NCBI GenBank assembly: GCA_036435485.1
Contig: CM071595.1
Span: forward strand, 102,354,580 to 102,418,579
DNA length: 64,000 bases
Source: Saposhnikovia divaricata
Taxonomy: Eukaryota > Streptophyta > Magnoliopsida > Apiales > Apiaceae
Direction of reading: 5' to 3'
The translations under genes were made by a program, and so were the position numbers. The notes below the pieces were generated by a model. It was not told the DNA's origin. It was given only the letters and a program-made list of their open reading frames with translations, and did no database searches. Shown here one piece after another: positions 45,191-54,115 of this stretch. Each line of letters begins with the position of its first letter. Within the stretch, counting starts at the first letter, position 1.

Positions 45191-45882
45191 CTTTTTAAAA
45201 TGATTTATATTATTCGGAGATTACCTTTCACCTCCAGATATTATGTAAAATATTTCGAAGTCTTTTTACGACTACTTTATCAAGGAAAGGTTCCCAACTC
45301 TTTATTTTTCATTTAACTCTATCTTAAAAGGATTTAAATGCTCGCTAAAACTTCCATATTATAGGGGAACCTACTTGAGCAATGTTATTTATCTTGTCGA
45401 CTTCCCGGTCATAATTTATCCTTTTTCACTCGCAACTTGGTTGCTATGGACTCATTAAGTCTGTGTGTACCTTCTCATCATTCGAGGGGTAAGATTATTG
45501 GAACAAGTTGATATCCATTAACAAGCAAAAGCTTGGGAAATTATGGTGAATTTTCCTTTCTAACTAGATACGACTACTTTGTGGAGTCTTATCAACAAGT
45601 ATTTCACTTGGGGAAGGGAGGACAAACTCTACGTTTCAATGCTGTGGATTTATTCGAACTAGGAGTCGTGTGTAAGAGGCCGAGTCGCGCGGTCCATCAC
45701 AAGGCCTAACCATTGGCCAGGGAGTTACTATTAAGGCAATCTACAAGTGGAGCCGTCAGTTCTTCCATCTACCGGTAGTAAACTATATTGGGTTGCACCA
45801 TCCCCGACTGATCATCAGGGAATGGGACAGCTGGCGCGTAATGACTCCAGTGTTGGTTCATCTCCCAAATTGGGAATTCCCT

Positions 45883-45960
45883 GCAACACGTATCGAAGAG
45901 ACTTCTTTCAGGTTGACGGTGTCTTCCGCAACACGTATCGAAGAGACTTCTTTCAGGTTG
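45883..45960 (+). repeat. Partial tandem duplication, 45-bp period
   Basis: GCAACACGTATCGAAGAGAC and the following TTCTTTCAGGTTG occur at 45883-45915 and again at 45928-45960. Not seen at this place in element A. Confidence 0.85.
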
Positions 45961-46046
45961 TAAGACTTCGAAAAATGTTAATAACTGGAATTACAATATT
46001 TTCCTTGCAAGTTCCTCTTAATATGATAAATGATGATATCTCGCTT

Positions 46047-47590
46047 TGTTCGCACTTATTCACGCAAGAGAACGTGGTCAACAAGTAATATAGAGTAAAT
46101 AGGATTCGTTCCCACAGAGACTCAAATTGTTCGTTTTGTTCACTTATACACCAGCTTATGATTTACACTCGCTGCCAAGACAATAACAAATTTGGTTTTA
46201 ATTAACTAATAATTAATTGCCAACTATGGAAATTACGAGTAATAACTTAACTTTAACTTTATAATAAACAAACATGGGATTTCAATTTCATTAACCACTT
46301 CAACTAGAATCTTATGCTCGATAACCCAGTATGTGACAGAGTTGATTACTGATTAGATGCACTAAACTGATACACACCAACTTTCGTTGTGCATATACCA
46401 TCCTACTGATCATCCACAATTGATAGAAGTCAAGTAGTCACCAAGTATGTGTAGTCCCTATATGTCTATAGCAATTGAACACACACCGGTTAAAAATCAA
46501 GCATCCATTTAATCACATAGTCAATGCAAGATGGTTAGAATTACACCACAAATTAATACATGTTCTTCACATGCAAAAACCTATGCTAGCATGAATTGTT
46601 CTAAACCCTAGATCCACTTTCGCATTCACCAGGATCAAACACACAATTACGGGTGTTCGCGACTCACCCATAACGAATAAGCATAATCATACTAGGAAAT
46701 CAATTTAATCCATCACACACTAAGGCATAAGAACACTCAATTACTAGTATCCATAGAAAAATCCATTAAAACCCCATGATAACGAATTAGCCCATAATCG
46801 ACCTAATTGCCATCATGGGTTCAAATGATAACATAATTCTAAAACAACAAATAATTAAAAGAAAGAAGAATAAGGGTTAGAAATAAATCCCCAAAATAGA
46901 AGAGTACAAAGGTTCCAAGAATAATCCTTGCTTGTCACTAGCTTGGAGAAATTCCTTGAAATTGTTCTTGCAAAGTAAGATGAAAATGTTGATAGGAAAA
47001 TAAACTAGAGGCTGTCAATACTAAAGATATCCCCCTGGTTTTAGGTTACAAAGTATTTATATAAGCCCAACAAAAATATGGATCAAAACCAAAACGACCC
47101 GGAGGAATAAGTAACATATTTTTATCAAGACCCGCACAAGCGCCCCTGCGCTCTCAAGAGCGCCCCTGCGCTTGCTAATCCCTGAAATTTTGCTGGCTTC
47201 GTGCGCTCCTGCGCCTCGCATGGCGCCCCTGCGCCTCGTTGAGCGCCCCTGCGCCTTGGCAAGCGCCCCTGCGCTTCTTTCTCCCTGGAAAATTTCCTCC
47301 TGGCGCGCTCTAGCGCCTAACCAAGTGCTAGGGCGCCTTCTTGACCCTGGAAAAGCTTCAAAACTTCCACAAAACTTCTACAACTTGACTTGTTGCCTTG
47401 CTCTTATTTCCATGTGCTAACTCCGTATTAAATTCACACCACCATAACATTGTTTTAGCCCATCCTGTCCTCGACGACACAACCTACACCAATTACATAA
47501 AAACACATCAAATGGCAACGAAACTCGAGATCTTGCAACCGTTTTAAGTCCGAACGGAAGGCAAATAGTGGATATAAAATCCACTTATCA
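46047..47590 (-). repeat. Athila-like LTR, 3' copy
   Basis: On the minus strand it opens TGATAAGTGGATTTTATATC at 47590 and ends GAATAAGTGCGAACA at 46047. It contains the GCGCCCCTGCGC repeats (47138-47335). Confidence 0.92.
47138..47335. repeat. AGCGCCCCTGCGC repeats in LTR
   Basis: Six close copies of GCGCCCCTGCGC (one with GCGCTCCTGCGC), then GCGCGCTCTAGCGCC, separated by 6-30 bp. A striking GC-rich island in AT-rich surroundings. The second LTR has the same cluster at 53079-53276 with two C-to-T changes. Confidence 0.85.
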
Positions 47591-47592
47591 AA

Positions 47593-47603
47593 CCCCCAAA
47601 CTT
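47593..47603 (-). other. Polypurine tract of the Athila-like element
   Basis: On the minus strand AAGTTTGGGGG, followed by TTTGATAAGTGG at the LTR. It is the copy next to the LTR and so the likely functional tract. Two further copies are at 48434-48444 and 48836-48846. Confidence 0.75.
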
Positions 47604-48433
47604 AAACCGTTGCTTGTCCTCAAGCAATGCAAAATCAACCTAAAGTGATGAATGAATGCAAATAAAACTAAATGTCATGATGATGCGAATGTGTCCTAAT
47701 GCAATGATCCCACACAATTTATCCGAAACCAACTCAACAAGCAAACATCTCAACGAATGCAACAACTCCAAACAGAGCTCGACTAAGGCCCCGTATACTA
47801 ACACTACATGCTCGGAAACGTGGTGTGTGCATTTCTCACTAGATATACTCTCGAAACTAGATAAAAGGCATAACCAATTCTTCGCCAAGACAATCACATG
47901 TTTATAAACAGAATGAACTTTAGACACTCCATGACTCAAATACACCGCCATCATCATTCAAGGTAGACAAGGATTCATGATTTACTATACAAAACAACAC
48001 AAAACAAAAACAAAAAAACACACATGCTTTTGACCGTGCAATGGGTGAGACCCCTAAAGGCTTATACAATAGCACCCTTGTAGCGAGCGTTAGGTTAGTG
48101 GATCCCAGACCGGAAAAGTCTTAGGTCACTAGGCATAAAATCCCCTAGAACTTACTTGCTCGAGTACTAAAGAGCCCACCCTAGTCAATTAGCATACCCA
48201 CACTCTCACAAACGCTCATTTTTTATACTTACAACTATCCTTTTTTTTCTTTTTTTTTCTTTTTCTCTTTTTTTTTTCTTCGACTCTTTTTTTTTTCATT
48301 TTTTTTGTATTCACACATGGGTGCACTATCTCACCCCCTAGACTACTCATATTAAATATGAGCGGCTACTAGCCATTTGACGCCTAGCCATTATTACACT
48401 ACGACACAACACTAAGCATGACATCCCTGTTTT

Positions 48434-48846
48434 CCCCCAAACTTATACTTAAGTGCTCCTATGCCATCAAGGGAATACTGAAAATTCTAGATATAAATAG
48501 GTGATTAAATCCCAACAACCAAACCAGGTATGACTCGATCTAGTCCAAGAGCAAACAGTGAGACCGTGAAAAGATTGTGTTCCCGACACACGCAAGTCAA
48601 TTTCATAAGTACTTAAATCAACCCTCTATTCATTGTCATCACACTCAAATTAACGTCTACCTATCGAGCCAGAAACAAACACTCATACGGAATCATGTGA
48701 TATGCATGAACAAAATGATATTACACTCCTAAATAAATCTATATGACATGGCATCCTAAATGCAAAATTACTAACATGAACTATCATGAATATGCAGCTA
48801 TATGAAATGCAATGACTCTTGATACCCTAAAATCACCCCCAAACTT
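48434..48846 (-). other. Two internal PPT-like motifs
   Basis: Minus-strand AAGTTTGGGGG at 48444-48434 and at 48846-48836, identical to the tract beside the LTR. They may be extra plus-strand primer sites or relics of duplicated 3' ends. Confidence 0.6.
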
Positions 48847-49041
48847 ATTAATTTCAATGTCCTCATTGAAGGTAAATTAAAAGGGTACAAAAGATACTCC
48901 CCTACTCGTCGTCATCTTCACCCTCCTCGGGTGGTGTGTCAGGTGGCGGATAGACGTGGTGTGCTCCTACGCGTTCTGGACCCTGTTGTTTTTTTTCACT
49001 TTGCAATTTTTTTTAACTAAACAGAAATAGGAATACCAAAT

Positions 49042-49059
49042 CGTGGGTTGCCTCCCACG
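49042..49059 (-). other. Hairpin CGTGGG/CCCACG
   Basis: A perfect 6-bp stem with a 6-base loop, directly beside AAGCGCTT (49060-49067). It sits just after the protease region. Confidence 0.6.
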
Positions 49060-49102
49060 AAGCGCTTCTTTTACGTCCGTAGCTTGACGTTACGTCCTCA
49101 AC

Positions 49103-49836
49103 TCACGGCGGTTTCAAAAGGATAATAGGATCGTCCTTATTAGAAAGACCATTCACACAAATGCTAACATTTTGTTTGCTTCCTCCCAACACAACTTTTC
49201 TTTCACTCTTAATCTTGATTTTTCCTCCCTTCAACTTCTTCGCCTTCTTTTTCTTTCTCACACCTCTAAGGTGTTTATCCCTCTCAGCTGATTGAACAGA
49301 ACACTCTTCAACCTCATCATCAACTATCCACCTTCTTAACACATTATCATAACCCTCTTCAAAAATCACCAACTCATCATTCAAAAGGACATACCTCAAA
49401 TGTGGTGGAAGTTTTTCGAGCTTAATATTTGAGAGATCTTGTATGGAAGGTTTATCAGTATCAAATCCCTCGAGCATCTTAACTGAGTGAGAGCCTTTCG
49501 AAAATTTTGTAACACTAGGCAATGCATCCAATTGTACATCACCTGTTTCTTCTCGGAAAGACAATGCAAGGGATTCCACAGAAAAACACACTTCTGGATC
49601 ATCTGAAATCTTCGTAGGAGCAAACACATTAAAGGTGGCCTTATCATCTTGCACCCGCATAGTTAGCTCCCCTTTCTGCACATCAATCAAAGTTCGGCCG
49701 GTAGCTAGGAATGGCCTCCCAAGAATGATAGGGATTTTCTTATCTTCTTCAAAATCAAGTATGACGAAATCCGCTGGAAAGATGAGTTTGTCCACTTTCA
49801 CCAGAACATCTTCTACAATTCCTCGAGGGTAGTAAT
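49103..49836 (-). pseudogene. Athila-like protease C-terminal part, out of frame with gag
   Basis: The minus-strand frame continues the protease fold: VDKLIFPADFVILDF, then KKIPIILGRPFLATG and RTLIDVQKGELTMRV. The ILGRPFLATG block is the conserved second half of plant gypsy proteases. It is one frame away from the upstream gag-protease frame, the shift lying near 49830. A tail rich in Lys/Arg (KKKKAKKLKGGKIK) and ending ILLKPP at 49103 follows. RT does not follow. Confidence 0.8.
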
Positions 49837-51846
49837 TGAGCGATCCGCTAATTGGAGTGACATGTTTGTAGGCTTAGGCTCCGGAAGGCCAAGTTGCAAG
49901 AAAACTGAATAGGGCATGAGGTTGATGCTTGCCCCTAAATCACACAAACACTTGTCAAAAGAAACATTCCCAATGATGCACGGTATGGTAAAACTCCCCG
50001 GATCCTTCAGCTTAGGTGGCAACTTTTGTTGCAAGACAGCACTGCACTCCTCCGTCAAAGCGACAGTCTCTAACTCTTCGAGTTTCAATTTCCTCGAAAG
50101 TATGCCCTTCATGAACTTGGCATAACTTGGCATTTGTTCCAGGGCTTCAGCAAATGGTAGATTTATGTGCAACTTTTTGAACACTTCCAAGAACTTTGCA
50201 AATTGCTTATCAAACTTCTGTTTCTGAAGCCTTTTAGGGAATGGCGGAGGTGGATAAACTTCCTTGCTAGCTTCCGTAATCTCTGAACTTGTTTTCCCAA
50301 CTGACTTCTCATTTTCTTCCTCCTCTGATGCCTTCTGAATGTCCGGAAGAGCAGACTTTGAAAAACGGATAGACCCCTCAGGCGCGCCCGCGCCCAAATC
50401 ACTGTTCACAGCATTTTCAAGTTCTTCGTTAAACTGCTTTTTGACTTCCAGATCGCCTGTAACCTTTTCAGAACGTAACGTAACAGCATGAATCTGTTCC
50501 TTTACCTCCTTTTTACCCAGATTTGCTTCTGTGTCACTAGGTAATTGCCTTGGAGGTCTGTTCAAAAGAGCATTGGCCAGTTGGCCCATTTGGTTTTCAA
50601 GAGTTTTCAGAGATGCTGCTTGACTCTTGTACATCATCCGCAATTCTTCCATTTCTGACTTCTCATTAGATTGCACATGACTTCCTAGTTGTTGATGAAA
50701 TCCAGGTGGATTGTATGGTGGCCTTTGGGCATAGGGTTGTTGATAACCCGAATTGTTGAACTGCTTTGAACCATACTGCTGACCCTGAGATGGTTGTTGC
50801 ATAACACTCTGATTGTTGCTCCAACTGAAGTTAGGATGATTCCTATTGTTGGGATGATATGTATTAGGAGCAGGTTGTGAAGGCCTCTGATAATTGCTGA
50901 CAAAATGTGCTGACTCACTAGAAATTGCACATTGATTAGTGTCATGAGCCCCCGCACACAATTCACAAACCATGGCGATTTGTTGAACCCCCACTTTAGC
51001 TAATGATTCCACTTTCATGGATAGAGCCTGTAGCTGAGCTGCTATAGCTGTCGTGGCATCCGTTTCAAGTATACCTGCAACCTTACCTTGTGGAATACGC
51101 TGTGTCGGGTTCTGATACTCGTTTGCAGCCATCATTTCAATCAAGTCATAGGCCTCTTCATAGCTTTTGGCCCACAGAGCTCCTCCAGATGCTGCATCAA
51201 GCATTGCTCGAGAATGACTTAACCCATTGTAAAAGCTATTGATGACCATCCAATTTGGCATCCCATAATGAGGACATTTCCGAAGCATCTCCTTGTACCT
51301 CTCCCAAGCTTCACACAGTGATTCACCAGAATGCTGACTAAATTGTGTAAGAGCATTCCTCATGGCAGCAGTCTTTGCCATAGGAAAGAATTTAGTCAAG
51401 AACTTTTGTGCCAGATCTTCCCATGTAGTGATGGAACCTGCTGGAAGTGAATGCAACCAGCTTTTTGCTTTGTCTCTCAAAGAGAATGGGAACAACCTTA
51501 GTTTGACAGCGTCTTCAGAAACTCCATTGGTTTTGAAGGTGTCACAAATCTCGATGAAATCTCTGATATACATGTTGGGGTCCTCAACAGGTGAACCCCC
51601 AAACTGGACTGAGTTCTGGACCATTTGGATCGTGCCCGGCTTGATCTCAAAATTATTTGCAGCAATAGCCGGCCGCACAATACTCGACTGAATATCATCA
51701 ATCTTGGGCTGAGAATATTCCTTCAGCGCCTTGTTATCTGCCATTTCTCCAGTAACTTCCAACTCATCTTCACTGTCTTCCACTAATTCCTCTTCGTGCT
51801 TCTCTTCTTCCAGATTTCCTTTACGAGCTTGAGATCGAGTAAGCAT
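49813..51846 (-). CDS. Athila-like gag-protease polyprotein (677 codons)
   Basis: From the ATG at 51846 (MLTRSQARKGN, acidic start). The retrotransposon gag domain spans about residues 85-245 (FGGSPVEDPNMYIRDFIEI, LRDKAKSWLHSLP, CEAWERYKEMLRKCPHYGMP). A zinc-knuckle-like CELCAGAHDTNQC is at 294-306, a Gln/Asn/Pro-rich linker at about 315-400, a coiled-coil-like segment near 415-440, and PPPPFPKRLQKQKFDKQF later. The aspartic protease begins with DLGASINLMPYSVFLQLGL (active-site Asp at about residue 636). The frame ends at a TAG just after RSITTLEEL, because of a shift relative to the remaining protease. The long intact gag suggests it can still make particles; the protease is broken unless ribosomes shift frame. 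Confidence 0.9.
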   Translation of the reverse strand: MLTRSQARKGNLEEEKHEEELVEDSEDELEVTGEMADNKALKEYSQPKIDDIQSSIVRPAIAANNFEIKPGTIQMVQNSVQFGGSPVEDPNMYIRDFIEICDTFKTNGVSEDAVKLRLFPFSLRDKAKSWLHSLPAGSITTWEDLAQKFLTKFFPMAKTAAMRNALTQFSQHSGESLCEAWERYKEMLRKCPHYGMPNWMVINSFYNGLSHSRAMLDAASGGALWAKSYEEAYDLIEMMAANEYQNPTQRIPQGKVAGILETDATTAIAAQLQALSMKVESLAKVGVQQIAMVCELCAGAHDTNQCAISSESAHFVSNYQRPSQPAPNTYHPNNRNHPNFSWSNNQSVMQQPSQGQQYGSKQFNNSGYQQPYAQRPPYNPPGFHQQLGSHVQSNEKSEMEELRMMYKSQAASLKTLENQMGQLANALLNRPPRQLPSDTEANLGKKEVKEQIHAVTLRSEKVTGDLEVKKQFNEELENAVNSDLGAGAPEGSIRFSKSALPDIQKASEEEENEKSVGKTSSEITEASKEVYPPPPFPKRLQKQKFDKQFAKFLEVFKKLHINLPFAEALEQMPSYAKFMKGILSRKLKLEELETVALTEECSAVLQQKLPPKLKDPGSFTIPCIIGNVSFDKCLCDLGASINLMPYSVFLQLGLPEPKPTNMSLQLADRSITTLEEL

Positions 51847-51963
51847 ACACGCTCAAGATAGTACCTGAGAAACCCCAAAGTAAATGAGTGAGAAAAACGT
51901 CTGAGTCAGTGAATTTAATCCAAATTGATGACAAGATCATAAACTAACAAACAATGAACCGAG

Positions 51964-51981
51964 TCCCCGACAGCGGCGCCA
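51964..51981 (-). other. Primer binding site of the Athila-like element
   Basis: On the minus strand TGGCGCCGCTGTCGGGGA, the type of PBS found in Athila/Tat elements, six bases from the LTR. It differs from the initiator-Met PBS of all other elements in the window. Confidence 0.85.
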
Positions 51982-51987
51982 AAAACT

Positions 51988-53531
51988 TGTTCGCACTTAT
52001 TCACGCAAGAGAACGTGGTCAACAAGTAATATAGAGTAAATAGGATTCGTTCCCACAGAGACTCAAATTGTTCGTTTTGTTCACTTATACACCAGCTTAG
52101 GATTTACACTCACTGCCAAGACAATAACAAATTTGGTTTTAATTAACTAATAATTAATTGCCAACTATGGAAATTACGAGTAATAACTTAACTTTAACTT
52201 TATAATAAACAAACATGGGATTTCAATTTCATTAACCACTTCAACTAGAATCTTATGCTCGATAACCCAGTATGTGACAGAGTTGATTACTGATTAGATG
52301 CACTAAACTGATACACACCAACTTTCGTTGTGCATATACCATCCTACTGATCATCCACAATTGATAGAAGTCAAGTAGTCACCAAGTATGTGTAGTCCCT
52401 ATATGTCTATAGCAATTGAACACACACCGGTTAAAAATCAAGCATCCATTTAATCACATAGTCAATGCAAGACGGTTAGAATTACACCACAAATTAATAC
52501 ATGTTCTTCACATGCAAAAACCTATGCTAGCATGAATTGTTCTAAACCCTAGATCCACTTTCGCATTCACCAGGATCAAACACACAATTACGGGTGTTCG
52601 CGACTCACCCATAACGAATAAGCATAATCATACTAGGAAATCAATTTAATCCATCACACACTAAGGCATAAGAACACTCAATTACTAGTATCCATAGAAA
52701 AATCCATTAAAACCCCATGATAACGAATTAGCCCATAATCGACCTAATTGCCATCATGGGTTCAAATGATAACATAATTCTAAAACAACAAATAATTAAA
52801 AGAAAGAAGAATAAGGGTTAGAAATAAATCCCCAAAATAGAAGAGTACAAAGGTTCCAAGAATAATCCTTGCTTGTCACTAGCTTGGAGAAATTCCTTGA
52901 AATTGTTCTTGCAAAGTAAGATGAAAATGTTGATAGGAAAATAAACTAGAGGCTGTCAATACTAAAGATATCCCCCTGGTTTTAGGTTACAAAGTATTTA
53001 TATAAGCCCAACAAAAATATGGATCAAAACCAAAACGACCCGGAGGAACAAGCAACATATTTTTGTCAAGACCCGCACAAGCGCCCCTGCGCTCTCAAGA
53101 GCGCCCCTGCGCTTGCTAATCCCTGAAATTTTGCTGGCTTCGTGCGCTCCTGCGCCTCGCATGGTGCCCCTGCGCCTCGTTGAGTGCCCCTGCGCCTTGG
53201 CAAGCGCCCCTGCGCTTCTTTCTCCCTGGAAAATTTCCTCCTGGCGCGCTCTAGCGCCTAACCAAGTGCTAGGGCGCCTTCTTGACCCTGGAAAAGCTTC
53301 AAAACTTCCACAAAACTTCTACAACTTGACTTGTTGCCTTGCTCTTATTTCCATGTGCTAACTCCGAATTAAATTCACACCACCATAACATTGTTTTAGC
53401 CCATCCTGTCCTCGACGACACAACCTACACCAATTACACAAAAACACATCAAATGGCAACAAAACTCGAGATCTTGCAACCGTTTTAAGTCCGAACGGAA
53501 GGCCAATAGTGGATATAAAATCCACTTATCA
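51988..53531 (-). repeat. Athila-like LTR, 5' copy
   Basis: 1544 bp, same length and ends as the partner at 46047-47590. By eye about 12 differences, mostly transitions. Confidence 0.92.
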
Positions 53532-53536
53532 GGCTT

Positions 53537-54115
53537 ATCTTTGACATAGCAGATATTCCCACCTATATATGCATTTTGAGTTACCTCGTAACTTCATCGT
53601 TCATGTTATTCAGGCATCATTTCCATAAATGCATGGCATATGGTTTGAAAGATACTTTTGAACTGTTATATATATTATCATTCAGTTATATATTATTGTT
53701 GGTGGGCTATTGCTCACCCTTGCTTTATTATTATATCACAACAACAGCTAGACCAGATGACTCGCACAAGGCGCACTCGACGCTAGCGAGAACGATGAGA
53801 CTACCAGAGCCGAAGAGATAGCTATTGGTAGGATAGATTTATTCTTTCAGTACCAAGTATATGGTCTAGTACGACTTATGTAAATGGATGGAAAAGAGTA
53901 TGTATTTATATTGAAATTCTTTTGGATTGTAAGAACTCATAATGTGATTATTAAAATTTGATAGTTACTCTGATTTCATCTCTGGGACTATAACGGGTGT
54001 GTTTTATGTTATTGTTTTGGGTCACAAAGTTGTAATTTAATATTTATGTTGAATTGTGGATGGGAATTGAGATGGTAACAACCAGATCCCTGATCCCGGA
54101 TCTGGGGGTGTTACA
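53537..54115 (+). repeat. Element B 5' LTR, last part
   Basis: Continues the LTR of B after the insertion. It matches 24163-24750 of element A in reverse and closes GGATCTGGGGGTGTTACA. It holds the Arg-rich frame (ATG near 53757, MTRTRRTRR then stop) and the following GGTAGG. Confidence 0.85.

Larger units (their letters stand above)
41994..46046 (+). repeat. Element B 5' LTR, first part
   Basis: 4053 bp up to the Athila-like insertion. It includes the AT-rich array (44520-45190) and a 45-bp partial tandem duplication (45883-45960). The sequence resumes at 53537 after the duplicated target. Confidence 0.85.
47604..49102 (-). other. Non-coding region between protease and PPT of the Athila-like element
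   Basis: This is where RT, RNase H and integrase would be expected; none is recognisable. It holds a long T/CT-rich tract (48239-48307), two internal AAGTTTGGGGG motifs and a hairpin CGTGGG-TTGCCT-CCCACG (49042-49059) next to the palindrome AAGCGCTT. Confidence 0.7.
46042..53536 (-). mobile_element. Athila-like non-autonomous element with gag and protease only
   Basis: The element is 46047-53531 (7485 bp) on the minus strand. It has two 1544-bp LTRs that differ at about 12 positions by eye, a PBS of the Athila type, a 677-codon gag-protease frame, and PPT-like motifs. There is no RT, RNase H or integrase. The flanks CGCTT (46042-46046) and GGCTT (53532-53536) match at four of five bases. It resembles the gag-only non-autonomous elements called TR-GAG and would depend on pol from a related element. 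Confidence 0.88.

Noticed and set aside
47172..47420. 82-codon Ala/Pro/Leu-rich frame in both Athila-like LTRs
   Set aside because: Translation of the GCGCCCCTGCGC repeats; no start context or domain.
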